A stretch of DNA of 64,000 nt from Desulfosporosinus sp. (GCA_031292055.1 JARLHV010000008.1:1-64000); one strand, 5' to 3'; positions 1 to 7,712 are shown, counted from the stretch's first letter. Notes: generated by a model from the letters alone, not told the origin. Made by a program: numbers and translations.

Positions 1-136
1 CTTTCAGCAATAGGTCTTTCAGAAGACTTAAGTCTTTATAAGGACTTCCAGTCCGCACTTTTTAAACGGCTTCAGCCGTAATCGCGACTTCCAGTCGCAA
101 TCGTGAACCCCTGTACTTCAGTGCAGGGTCGTTCAG
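1..136. mobile_element. Mini-hairpin series, possible right end of an IS200/IS605-type element
   Basis: Five short palindromes with different stems share a CTTCAG or CTTCCAG core: 14-27, 42-54 (GGACTTCCAGTCC), 67-78 (CGGCTTCAGCCG), 84-98 (GCGACTTCCAGTCGC) and 109-128. The stems vary in a compensating way, so base pairing rather than sequence is kept. CTTTCAG at 1-7 suggests the series continues upstream of the window. It stops just before a MarR coding sequence that lacks its N-terminus. Several hairpins ending at an insertion boundary are typical of IS200/IS605 (TnpB) right ends; that identification is inference, and no transposase is in the window. Confidence 0.45.
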
Positions 137-514
137 TTGATAAATTTGGTTGAAGATGATGAGGGAGTTAGTCAAAAATATTTATCGGATAAGCTATATC
201 TTGATGAAGCGCTGACAACAAGAGTAATCAGAAACTTAGAAAAAAAAGGATATGTCACTAGAGAAAAACGTTTAGATGATAAGAGATCATATAATGTCAA
301 ACTGACTGAAGAAGGTAAGCATATGCAGCCGATAATATTTGAGAAGCTTAGCCGTTGGACGGATATTTTAGCAAAAGATATGGAGGAAGGGGAGATCGAT
401 TATATTATTGATAAGCTTAAATTAATGTCTAAACATGCCTTGCTTGCAACTAAAGGAGAAATAAATGAGGAAAACAGAGAAACACTCTGTGGTATTGATC
501 CGATTTCAGATTAG
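137..514 (+). pseudogene. MarR-family regulator, N-terminally truncated
   Basis: The 125-residue product contains the winged-helix core of MarR regulators: GVSQKYLSDKLYLDEALTTR (recognition helix region) and then the wing with REKRLDDKRSY. Family members are about 145 residues; the first 35-45, which form part of the dimer interface, are missing, and the reading frame runs straight into the hairpin series upstream. The only available start is TTG at 137 with no ribosome site. A DUF169 gene follows 34 bases downstream, so the regulator may once have controlled it. Probably inactive; a start outside the window cannot give the missing part because a stop lies in frame at 104-106. Confidence 0.75.
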
Positions 515-548
515 AGTCTTACATTAATTAAATTAGGGGGATGACGTA

Positions 549-1364
549 ATGGAAAGCCTTATTTCGAAAGAGCTTAATGGAAGATTTCAGCCTATTGTTA
601 TGCTTCGCAGTAATGAAAAGCCAACCGAAGCGCTTCAACCCGAGCAAAATGAACATGGCTGCATCATGACCTACTTCGCCGAGGTTGTAACCAATGGAAA
701 AACAGTAGTATTTGACCGAGATACTTGTTGCTGCGTAGGAGCCGTAGCAGGATTGGGCTTTGGTAATGGATATACAGCGAAGCCTGGCAGCGCCGAGATT
801 TATGCTGCTTTTTTCTCAAAAGGTTTACAATCCGCAAAAAATCCAGAACAGTATCGAGCCTATATCGAGAAAATGGATGATCTCTCTAAAAGAAAATTCA
901 TAGAAGGAGAACGGTTTTTTCCCTCTCAAGAATGTGCCTACCGTTGGATAACCGAGGGATTGCCGATTTATGACTTTCCGGAAAAATATGTGATTCTGAA
1001 ACCACTTACAGCATTAGCTGAAAAAGAAGTGCCTCAGTCTGTCATTTTCACGGTTAATCCGTTGGAACTTACTGCCTTAATGATGTTGGCAGGTTCTATT
1101 AGCGGAGGAAACAAAATGGCGCTTGCCCCTACTCCTCAGAGTTCGGCTTGTCAAGTAATCGGTGCTCATGTTTTTCGGCAAGCTGAATCGGAATCACCAT
1201 GCGCAGTTTTAGGACTATTTGATCTGGCTGCACGATTTTATACGAGGAAATGGATTCCCGACGAATATTTAACCTATGCTGTACCGTGGAAGTTATATTT
1301 GCAGCTCGAAAAAGCAGCTTTGGATGGCGTCTTTCAATCAACTGTTTGGAAAGACCTGTTTTAA
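549..1364 (+). CDS. DUF169 family protein
   Basis: A 271-residue soluble protein recognised as DUF169 (COG2043, uncharacterised) from its overall pattern: an N-terminal substrate-like segment with a Cys-rich CCCVGA motif (about residues 61-66), a central Gly-rich segment with GLGFGNGY, and a conserved C-terminal block ending in a Trp-containing WKDLF. The start ATG at 549 has an AGGGGGATG ribosome site about 8 bases upstream. Family members occur in anaerobes, often near redox genes, and the reaction is unknown. The last about 130 bases of the gene and 31 bases after it are repeated at 2736-2898. Confidence 0.8.
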   Translation: MESLISKELNGRFQPIVMLRSNEKPTEALQPEQNEHGCIMTYFAEVVTNGKTVVFDRDTCCCVGAVAGLGFGNGYTAKPGSAEIYAAFFSKGLQSAKNPEQYRAYIEKMDDLSKRKFIEGERFFPSQECAYRWITEGLPIYDFPEKYVILKPLTALAEKEVPQSVIFTVNPLELTALMMLAGSISGGNKMALAPTPQSSACQVIGAHVFRQAESESPCAVLGLFDLAARFYTRKWIPDEYLTYAVPWKLYLQLEKAALDGVFQSTVWKDLF

Positions 1365-1395
1365 TGAATGTACAAAGACCATTTTATACTTTGCA
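1233..1395 (+). repeat. 163-bp direct repeat, copy A (3' end of DUF169 gene)
   Basis: This segment, the DUF169 3' end plus its downstream flank, recurs at 2736-2898 in the same orientation with about six substitutions and no length change, counted by eye. The two copies bracket 1396-2735, which holds two gene remnants and a Uma2 gene. Confidence 0.9.
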
Positions 1396-1406
1396 AGCTG
1401 AACACG

Positions 1407-1434
1407 TTAAACCTATCGAATTCGATAGGTTTAA
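1407..1434. other. 28-bp perfect palindrome
   Basis: TTAAACCTATCGAA is followed directly by its exact reverse complement, centred on an EcoRI-like GAATTC. It lies 43 bases after the DUF169 stop, just outside the repeated segment. There is no T-run, so it is a weak candidate terminator; an operator or cruciform-prone insertion scar is also possible. Confidence 0.6.
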
Positions 1435-1503
1435 TTGCTGCAGGAGGTGAAGGCCTGAAAGAAATTGACGCAGGAACCATGCCATGACCGTTTTTGATAG
1501 GCT

Positions 1504-1803
1504 GTGGTTAGGGCTGAAGATGGGTTTGAACCAGGGAAATTTATCTGTGATGTATTTGGAATTAAGCTTGAGGATAAAGAACATTATGCTTTGGAAATGT
1601 CGCCTTGGAAAAAGTGGTTGTCTTTTGAGGTTGTAGATAAATGCATTGAGGTATATAGTGCAGAGGCTGTTGTGGCGCATTCATTATATGACCTTACTTT
1701 TTTCGGTTCCTATGCAATCGAGGTCGAGGAAAGAATTAAAAAGAGATCGAAAATTAATGACTGGAGGTTTCTTCATGGGTGCCTGTCTATGGCCTGGAAA
1801 TAA
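1504..1803 (+). pseudogene. Unrecognised protein remnant, probably N-terminally truncated
   Basis: A 99-residue reading frame rich in charged and aromatic residues (CDVFGIKLEDKEHYALEMSP). I do not recognise the family. The frame is closed by a stop immediately upstream (1498-1500), the GTG start has no ribosome site, and the end overlaps the tag remnant by 29 bases. This suggests the 3' part of a gene once translationally coupled to tag. It lies inside the interval bracketed by the two 163-bp repeats. Confidence 0.4.
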
Positions 1804-1978
1804 TGAAATAATGATACGTTATCATAATAACGAATGGTGTGTACCAAGCTATGAAGATGCATATATATTTGAAATGCTTACCTTAGAGGGGGCTCAAGCC
1901 GGATTATCATGGAATACAGTACTTGTCAAAAGAGAAGATTATCAAAGTGCTTTTCATTATTTTGATATTCCCTATTGT
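1775..1978 (+). pseudogene. tag: DNA-3-methyladenine glycosylase I, N-terminal fragment
   Basis: After a good GGAGG ribosome site the product reads like the first third of Tag: a HNNEWCVP block (the HDxEWGVP motif of the family) and LTLEGAQAGLSW, then KREDYQSAFHYFD. Tag enzymes are about 190 residues, use a helix-hairpin-helix fold and excise 3-methyladenine. Homology stops near residue 67, where the tail of the opposing Uma2 gene begins; the frame then runs to a stop at 2071 through unrelated sequence. The catalytic and zinc-binding C-terminal parts are missing, so it is inactive. Confidence 0.8.
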
Positions 1979-1983
1979 ATGAA

Positions 1984-2565
1984 TCATTTAAATAACTCTT
2001 CAAGATCCATACTAAATCCCTGCAAAACCTCTGAACGGGCTATCCCTATTTCCTTCAATACCTCTACCTGATAATACTGCCCTTCCTCATTTAAAGCATA
2101 GATTTGTACAGTATTCAAAAGAGGATTAACAATCCAGTATTCTTTAACCCCACATTGCATGTATAAATTAAGTTTCTTAACAAGATCATGAGCTTGATTT
2201 GAAGGAGATATAATTTCAATGATAAGCTCAGGTGAGCCAACATATTTATTTTCGCCAAGTTTAGTCTTATCACAGATAACCGATAAATCTGGAATGACCA
2301 CCTTGGTTTTTTTTGTCTGATCTCCTGGGTCATCGTCAATCGCCCTAAGCTCAATGTCAAAGGGTGCAGGGAAAACTTCGCATTCTTTTCCTGCAAGGAA
2401 ATTGAACAACCTGGCATGTAATCTACTGGAAATCCTCTGATGCTTCGTCGATGGAGATGGAGTCATATACACAATCCCATCGATGTATTCTAATCTATCC
2501 TCGGAATTTTCCTTGAGTTTATTATATTCAGCGATTGTAATGACTTGAGGTTCAGTTAAACTCAC
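1984..2565 (-). CDS. Uma2 family endonuclease-like protein
   Basis: A 193-residue protein of the Uma2/DUF820 family, which has a restriction-endonuclease-like fold. Visible motifs are RLEYIDGIVYM near the N-terminus, PDLSVICD in the middle, then ELIIEIISPSN and GVKEYWIVNP, which carry the acidic and Lys/Glu residues of the presumed active site. Family members are abundant in cyanobacteria and some Firmicutes and are suspected of mobility or DNA processing; the biochemical role is not established. The stop codon falls exactly where tag homology is lost. The gene shares promoter sequence with the second Uma2 gene at 7865. Confidence 0.85.
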   Translation of the reverse strand: MSLTEPQVITIAEYNKLKENSEDRLEYIDGIVYMTPSPSTKHQRISSRLHARLFNFLAGKECEVFPAPFDIELRAIDDDPGDQTKKTKVVIPDLSVICDKTKLGENKYVGSPELIIEIISPSNQAHDLVKKLNLYMQCGVKEYWIVNPLLNTVQIYALNEEGQYYQVEVLKEIGIARSEVLQGFSMDLEELFK

Positions 2566-2596
2566 TATAAACGCCCCTCATCTACCAAAATTGATG

Positions 2597-2613
2597 TTTT
2601 ACCATATTATAAC
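2597..2613 (-). promoter_or_regulatory. Promoter -10 block shared by both Uma2 genes
   Basis: Read on the minus strand, GTTATAATATGGTAAAA is identical to 7794-7810 upstream of the other Uma2 gene. It contains a perfect TATAAT (2606-2611). No good -35 box is visible. The flanking sequence is not conserved between the two loci. Confidence 0.6.
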
Positions 2614-2735
2614 ACGATCAATCTACACATTCTATTGATATCCTCTTTACAAGCGTACTGGTCGCTCTGTGCCAGCGGGACTGCCGCTTTACTGACCGAA
2701 ACATTTTGGTCTTTTCGGGGTCTGACTCTTCCACG

Positions 2736-2898
2736 CGATTTTATACGAGGAAATGGATTTCCGACGAATATTTAACCTATACTGTACCGTGGAAGTTATA
2801 TTTGCAGCTCGAAAAAGCAGCTATGGATGGTGTCTTTCAATCAACTGTTTGGAAAGACCTGTTTTAACGAATGAACAAAGACCATTTTATACTTTGCA
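2736..2898 (+). repeat. 163-bp direct repeat, copy B (orphan DUF169 3' end)
   Basis: About 96% identical to 1233-1395. It carries the last about 43 codons of DUF169 with no upstream part of the gene. The left junction is preceded by unrelated sequence (2641-2735) containing small inverted repeats; nothing else coding is seen in 2614-2735. Confidence 0.9.
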
Positions 2899-2955
2899 TT
2901 TATTAAGGTTATATAGTAAGATAAGATGTAATAATTAAAGATTGGAGATGGAAAG

Positions 2956-2976
2956 ATGCGTAATTTTTCTTGCTAG
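2956..2976 (+). CDS. Six-codon leader peptide MRNFSC of an ABC-F attenuator
   Basis: ATG CGT AAT TTT TCT TGC TAG follows a GGAG site 10 bases upstream. Short open frames of this kind precede Lsa/Vga-type ABC-F genes, where ribosome stalling by lincosamides or pleuromutilins changes leader folding. The assignment rests on position and on the attenuator directly downstream. Confidence 0.5.
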   Translation: MRNFSC

Positions 2977-3038
2977 TTATATAAAGCATAATAAAATTGG
3001 GACGCGGTGGATGAAACCGCTGGTTTTGTTGTGCTGAG

Positions 3039-3159
3039 GCAAGAAAGTTACGATCTCTTTTCACTCAAATAATACATCCTTACCACACCCTTTAGGGGTC
3101 TGGTTTTGTTTGTAATTATGAGCTGTGAGAATTAACTTTCTTGCAGCTCATAATTTTTT
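3039..3159 (+). promoter_or_regulatory. Transcription attenuator with competing anti-terminator
   Basis: The terminator is a perfect 11-bp stem, ATTATGAGCTG (3115-3125) with CAGCTCATAAT (3144-3154), followed by six T. A 12-base segment GCAAGAAAGTTA (3039-3050) is exactly complementary to 3133-3144, which covers the terminator loop and the first base of its 3' arm. The two pairings could therefore compete or form a pseudoknot. With the leader peptide upstream and an ABC-F start codon 18 bases downstream, this matches the layout of antibiotic-responsive attenuators. Confidence 0.65.
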
Positions 3160-3177
3160 GCACAGGAGGACAAATTT

Positions 3178-3450
3178 ATGTCGTTAATAAAGATTGCAAA
3201 CCTGACATTTGCCTATTTTGAAAAGGATATGTCTATGTTTAGCGGTGGCCAAAAGAAAAAAGTCCTGATTGCTAAAAGTCTTTGCGAACAAGCGCATCTC
3301 TATATTTGGGATGAACCACTCAACTATATTGATATCCTTTCCCGTATCCAAATTGAAGAGCTATTGCTTAAATACCAACCGACTATTTTGTTTGTAGAGC
3401 ATGATCGGGCCTTCAGCGGGAATATTGCAACAAAGTTTGTTAATATCTGA
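3178..3450 (+). pseudogene. ABC-F ribosomal protection protein (Lsa/CplR type), internal deletion
   Basis: The 90-residue product joins the first about 15 residues of an Lsa-like ABC-F protein (MSLIKIANLTFAYFE) to its last about 75: FSGGQKKKVLIAKSL (second ABC signature), IYIWDEPLNYID-type Walker B and VEHDRAF (switch His). Full proteins are about 490 residues with two ATPase domains and an interdomain linker that reaches the ribosomal tunnel. Here roughly 400 codons are gone but the frame is kept. It cannot bind or hydrolyse ATP as a pair of domains. Ribosome site AGGAGGA and leader are intact. Confidence 0.85.
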
Positions 3451-3476
3451 TTATGTAGATTGCTGTTATTATCCGC

Positions 3477-3761
3477 TTGTCATTGCAGACGATTTCCGGA
3501 GGAAGCAGCGATCGTTCCATTGACTTGTTGCGGTTATGGATGGATAAGTTGATAGCGTTAAAACGCACAAACGCGGTGCAAGATCCGGAATTGTTTAAGA
3601 TGTATGCTGCTGTCAATAGACTAGACAGTAAGGTGATCACAACTGAAAAGCATAAATTGATTTCTCAACTGGCTCATATTCTGGAACTCGGAATTAATAG
3701 TGGCGAATTTAAAGCGGGAAACTCCGAGGTTATTGCCAAAAGCATTTTTATATATGCCTAA
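3477..3761 (+). pseudogene. TetR-family regulator, C-terminal fragment
   Basis: Ninety-four residues resembling the ligand-binding half of TetR regulators (SGGSSDRSIDLLRLWMDKLI and SQLAHILELGINSGEFKAG). The N-terminal helix-turn-helix is absent and the C-terminus stops about 30-40 residues early. There is no ribosome site. It follows the ABC-F remnant by 26 bases. Confidence in the family is moderate because only the variable domain remains. Confidence 0.55.
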
Positions 3762-3967
3762 CTAAGTGATTCATCGGACGATTCAGGATAAATAGCTGGC
3801 TATTTTTCTTGGATTATTTCTATTAGCGTGGAAGGAATTCTAGGAAAAATGTGGAATTAGACAAGGGAATAGCTTGGATTTTGAAAATTTCTCTACGGAT
3901 TAGTTTAATATGCCTTCGGCGTAGTGGCTATTAATGCGACAGAATATTGATATAAAGGGGATACCAC

Positions 3968-4717
3968 ATGGAAAAAGATAAGAAGATTGCTGTTTTAATC
4001 GACGCGGATAATGTATCTGACAAATATATAAAGTATATATTTGATGAGATTTCCAACCATGGGACACCCACCTATAAGCGAATTTATGGAGACTGGACAA
4101 AGCCCCAGCTGGCATCATGGAAAACTGTACTGCTTAATTACTCAATTACCCCAATTCAGCAATATAGTTATACAACTGGTAAAAATTCGACAGATGCGGC
4201 ATTAATAATTGATGCAATGGATATTCTTTATTCAAATAATGTGGACGGTTTTTGTATTGTTTCAAGTGATAGTGATTTTACCAAGCTGGCGGCTCGTTTA
4301 AGAGAGGCCGGAATGTATGTTATTGGCATGGGGGAAAAGAAAACGCCTTCACCCTTCATTGCGGCTTGCGAAAAATTTAAATATCTTGAAGTTTTAGCAG
4401 CAATCCCAACAAATTCTGATAAATCGAATACCGATGATAGGCTGGAAAAGATAGATTCGCCTAGAGAGGATATTTCGAATATGGAAAAGCTAATAGAATC
4501 GATAAAGATTATCATTACGGAGAGTTCAGACGAAGATGGCTGGGCCTTTTTGGGCGAAGTTGGAAATAGGCTCAGTAAACGTTACCCGGATTTTGATACA
4601 AGGAACTACGGGTATCAAAAGTTAACTCCCTTTATATCGTCCTTAAAGCAATTTGAAATTCAGTCACGAAAAACGAATAATCCAAACATTACCCATCACT
4701 TTATTAAAAATCAATGA
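3968..4717 (+). CDS. NYN-domain nuclease with C-terminal OST-HTH/LOTUS domain
   Basis: A 249-residue protein with an N-terminal NYN (PIN-like, LabA/DUF88) domain at residues about 5-140: LIDADNVS, DAALIIDAMD and VSSDSDFTKLA supply the acidic residues that bind catalytic metal. After a charged linker, residues about 165-245 look like an OST-HTH/LOTUS domain (WAFLGEVGNRLSKRYPDFD). Known NYN proteins are RNases, and LOTUS domains bind RNA or G-quadruplexes, so RNA processing or decay is the likely role; the target is unknown. Start ATG 3968 follows AAAGGGG. It stands alone among gene remnants and appears intact. Confidence 0.85.
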   Translation: MEKDKKIAVLIDADNVSDKYIKYIFDEISNHGTPTYKRIYGDWTKPQLASWKTVLLNYSITPIQQYSYTTGKNSTDAALIIDAMDILYSNNVDGFCIVSSDSDFTKLAARLREAGMYVIGMGEKKTPSPFIAACEKFKYLEVLAAIPTNSDKSNTDDRLEKIDSPREDISNMEKLIESIKIIITESSDEDGWAFLGEVGNRLSKRYPDFDTRNYGYQKLTPFISSLKQFEIQSRKTNNPNITHHFIKNQ

Positions 4718-4870
4718 CGGATATTTGAAGTAATATAAGATTAATATAAGCTTCTGTAAATTATTTAGTATAGACAGCAAAGACTTTGAGTTACACTCCT
4801 CATTTAAAAGAAGATACATAAAGGAGATACTTTCAGAAGTCGATAGCGTCTTAAAGGAGATTTTTAAAAA

Positions 4871-5493
4871 GTGCATTATACAGGCACAGTCTATAGACCG
4901 CCCGCTGAGGCCAAAACCTTACTATTACAAGTCACTGTTGGATGTTCTCATGATCGTTGTGCCTTTTGCACTATGTATAAGGACGTCTCATTTCGCGTTG
5001 AGCCTATAGAGCAGATCGAAGAAGATTTAGAAGAGCTTCGCTCCTTGCGTCCTAATGCGGAACGGATCTACCTTGTCAGCGGTTAGAAAAAGCCAGAATT
5101 GCCTATCATACAATCTATTTAAATGGCTTAGCTGGTCATGGTCAAGGAAAAATTAGCGCTATGGAAACCGTCAGGTTTTTTAATCAACTAAAGCCCAAAA
5201 GTATCGGGATAACCTCTTTAGTCCTAACCCCCGGTACGGAGTTATATGAGCAAAAACTCAAGGGCGAATTTGTTGAAGCCACTGAATTGGAGCGAGTTGA
5301 AGAATTGAAATATTTCGTCGAACATCTGGAAACCAAAACTAAAGTCTTAGCGAATCACGTATCAATGGCTACCCCCGTCATCGGTAAAATCCCCGAGGAT
5401 CGACCTAAAATGCTTAAAGTGCTGCAAGACACCCTGGATGATTTTGATGAAGATGAATTAAGGCAATATCGAGAGCAATTAAGGCAGATGTAA
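4871..5493 (+). pseudogene. Radical SAM protein, internal deletion and frameshift
   Basis: The 5' part (4871-5086, 71 residues, GTG start) carries GCSHDRCAFCTMY, the iron-sulfur cysteine motif of a radical SAM family, and EQIEEDLEELRSLRP. The 3' part continues in another frame from about 5090 (EKARIAYHTIYLNGLAGHG, then LTPGTELYEQ) to 5493. Family members are about 290 residues; roughly 80-100 internal residues, including much of the SAM barrel, are missing at a junction near 5083-5090. A 51-base fragment of a close relative lies at 7662-7712. Confidence 0.8.
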
Positions 5494-5911
5494 GGACCTT
5501 TGAAATGAGAGGTAGTAGGCGGTAGAAGGAGGGGATCATGGATATTTTAAAAATCGTAATTGCTCCCTTCTCGATTTCCGTTGAGACGGCTCATACTGTG
5601 GTTTGAAGAATAATATTTTAGGTGCCAATCAGATATAAAAACTGACGGGCGCCCTTTTGTATGTGCTAAGACATTAATTTTAAAACATGGCAGGAAATTA
5701 CTATAATTTATAGAAATAACAAGAAAGCTTCCGGTTTCGTGGTGGCTCTGGGATTAACAGCTATAAAGTAGATCCAGGAACTGCGATCAGCCATCAATAT
5801 TTGGGATTATCCTTTTATCCGACCGAACCAACTATGTGGAAATCAACTCTATTGAACTGGTCTATTCAATAGTTCGCTAAGCGAAAAGGAAACATTATTG
5901 GGGAGGTAGCA
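5494..5911. other. Gap with decayed sequence and a terminator
   Basis: A 22-codon frame at 5538-5606 (MDILKIVIAPFSISVE...) has a strong AGGAGGGG site but no recognised product; it may be the head of a lost gene. A hairpin GGTGCC...GGCGCC with TTTT (5621-5656) is a likely terminator. A stop-bounded frame at 5720-5872 without a start reads like a protein tail (ISHQYLGLSFYPTEPTMWKS) that I do not recognise. Confidence 0.4.
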
Positions 5912-6646
5912 ATGTTGAAGAAAGTGATAATAGTTTTATTGATTCTTAGTATAGCCGCGAGTATAGCTGGTTGTAACAGTACAATGAAACCTGAAGTAAC
6001 TAATTCTTCCTTGAAACTTTCAGAACAAACAATCTATCAGATACCGTCAGGTCAACAAAAAGAAAAATATTCGGTTGAAGACTTTAAAAATTTGTTCCTT
6101 GAATATCTAAAATTAAACAACATAGTCTTAGAAACCTTGCCTGAAAATGACAAAACAAAGATGTCAAGTGAGGATAGACTCAAATATTACACAATATATG
6201 AAATAACACCTAAAGAAGCAGCAGAGGAAATTGGATGCTAAGTATTCAAAGTTAACTATTCCTGTGAAACTTATGTAATTTATAAATAAAAAGTCTTTCA
6301 CATTGGATCTGGATTTGGTGGATTTGGTGTAGTAAGTCTCACAACATGTGACTTTGATGGAAATGGACAAAAGGATTTAATTTATACTTTCTCATGGGGT
6401 TCGGGATTACATCGATCACAAATTGGAGTATTTAATTTTTCTACTGAAAAAGACGAATGGCTTGATTTCAGGCAGCTAAATGAAGATGTAATGCTTGAGA
6501 AAATATCAGATAATGACTTTAAAATTTATATTACACAGATAAATGCTTCGGACTTGGACTTCATTCATTTTAAACTTTCGAAGGGAGAACATGTTGCTGA
6601 TGTACAAAGAATAGATGGAAAAACGCAAGTTACGCGAACCCAGTAA
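5912..6646 (+). pseudogene. Lipoprotein gene with two in-frame TAA codons
   Basis: The product begins with a lipoprotein signal (MLKKVIIVLLILSIAASIAGC; lipobox SIAGC) after AGGTAG and runs 109 residues to TAA at 6239. The same frame continues through a second TAA at 6287-6289 to 6644-6646, with clear coding character including CDFDGNGQKDLIYTFSWGSG, an FG-GAP/calcium-loop-like motif. Without the stops it would be 244 residues. A substrate-binding or surface lipoprotein is likely, and the function is unknown. Both stops are ochre and close together, which fits decay better than recoding. Confidence 0.75.
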
Positions 6647-6779
6647 TTTGATGATCAAGTACATCACTCAGATAAAAATTTGGTCGTTGCTGCCCGGGGT
6701 GCCCCTTATACCAAACAGATTAAAAACATTGACCTTGGAAGTATTTGACATGATATAATGGGACAAGGGGGGATTGTCT

Positions 6780-7202
6780 ATGCGAAAGTTGCCCATGGAG
6801 CTGCAATCTTGGAAAGATTTTTTTCGGGCGCGGGATGAGATAGCTGCTGTTTATTTATTTGGATCATTTGGGACTGAGTTTGAACATCTGCAGAGTGATA
6901 TCGATTTGGGAGTGGTTTTTACTCACCCAGTTACATTATCTGAAGAATTGGCTCTCGATGGAGCCTTAAGCGTACATGTTGGGCATGATCGAATAGATTT
7001 GGTAAATTTGAATCGTGCTCCTATCGCTTTACAGTTCCGCGCACTTCAGGAAGGGATACTTATCTACGAAGGAGACTATGTAAAACATAGTGATTTTATT
7101 GAATATGTGCTAAAGATCTATCCGGACTACGCTGTTAAGTATGCAATATTCGCTCGAGATTATGAGCTGGCTCTTAAGGAGGAATACACTCATGGTGGAT
7201 AA
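6780..7202 (+). CDS. mntA: MntA-type nucleotidyltransferase antitoxin
   Basis: A 140-residue minimal nucleotidyltransferase. GSFGTEFEHLQSDIDLGV is the GS(F/Y)-x10-DxD motif of the family, and DRIDLVNLN provides the third acidic residue. In characterised pairs MntA adds AMP units to a Tyr of its HepT partner and blocks its RNase activity. I choose ATG 6780, 7 bases after AGGGGGG, over TTG 6774, which is too close. A promoter TTGACC/TATAAT (6729-6734, 6754-6759, spacing 19) lies upstream. The gene overlaps hepT by 11 bases. Confidence 0.85.
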   Translation: MRKLPMELQSWKDFFRARDEIAAVYLFGSFGTEFEHLQSDIDLGVVFTHPVTLSEELALDGALSVHVGHDRIDLVNLNRAPIALQFRALQEGILIYEGDYVKHSDFIEYVLKIYPDYAVKYAIFARDYELALKEEYTHGG

Positions 7203-7608
7203 GGATATTATACAGCGGAAACTTTCTTTCATAGATCTCAAGTTACGTAATTTAGAGACGTTAAAACTTCAGGAACGTCAGGACTTTTTGGCTAGCTTTC
7301 AGGCGGTTGATGCAGCGAAGTATAACCTACAAGTTTGTATTGAGGCTATAATAGATGTTGCTAATCATGTAGTGGCAAGAGAGCGCTGGGGAATCCCTAG
7401 TACATCTGTAGAAGCGATCAAGCTATTAATAAAGCATGGGATATTGGATAAGGATAAAGAACTTTCTTTAGTGCAAATGGTGAAATTCCGCAATCGAATT
7501 GTGCACCTATATCAAGAGATAGATGACTCCGAGATTTATCGAATTTTGCAGGAAAATCTTGATGATATAAAAGTTTTTATTCAAGCTGTGATAAGTATAT
7601 TTTTTTAA
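7192..7608 (+). CDS. hepT: HepT-type HEPN RNase toxin
   Basis: A 138-residue all-helical HEPN protein (DUF86/HepT). The RNase motif R-x4-H-x-Y is present as RNRIVHLY near residue 101; the Tyr is the residue AMPylated by MntA in known systems. It starts within mntA (11-base overlap) at ATG with AAGGAGG upstream, so the two are translationally coupled. Together they form a toxin-antitoxin or defence module. Another pair with the same 11-base overlap lies at 51867-52560. Confidence 0.85.
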   Translation: MVDKDIIQRKLSFIDLKLRNLETLKLQERQDFLASFQAVDAAKYNLQVCIEAIIDVANHVVARERWGIPSTSVEAIKLLIKHGILDKDKELSLVQMVKFRNRIVHLYQEIDDSEIYRILQENLDDIKVFIQAVISIFF

Positions 7609-7661
7609 CCTAAACACGGCGGGGTTTTATGGCCTAAAACGCGCCACAAATCGTTCACCTT

Positions 7662-7712
7662 CGCCTAGAGCAAATTGAGGAAGATTTGGGCGAGCTTCGC
7701 TCTTGGCGTCCT
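7662..7712 (+). pseudogene. 51-base fragment of the radical SAM gene family
   Basis: Encodes RLEQIEEDLGELRSWRP, closely matching EQIEEDLEELRSLRP of the broken radical SAM gene at 4871-5493. No start, stop or other part of the gene surrounds it. It is either a second decayed paralogue or a rearranged piece of one. Confidence 0.6.

Noticed and set aside
1..136. CRISPR array
   Set aside because: The units are unequal palindromes with a 6-7 base core, not identical 25-35 base repeats separated by uniform spacers, and no cas gene is near.
5083..5095. Programmed frameshift in the radical SAM gene
   Set aside because: No slippery sequence is visible, and a large central segment is also missing, so deletion is the simpler explanation.
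6239..6289. Recoding of stop codons to an amino acid
   Set aside because: Both are TAA, which is not the selenocysteine (TGA) or pyrrolysine (TAG) codon, and no insertion element is seen.
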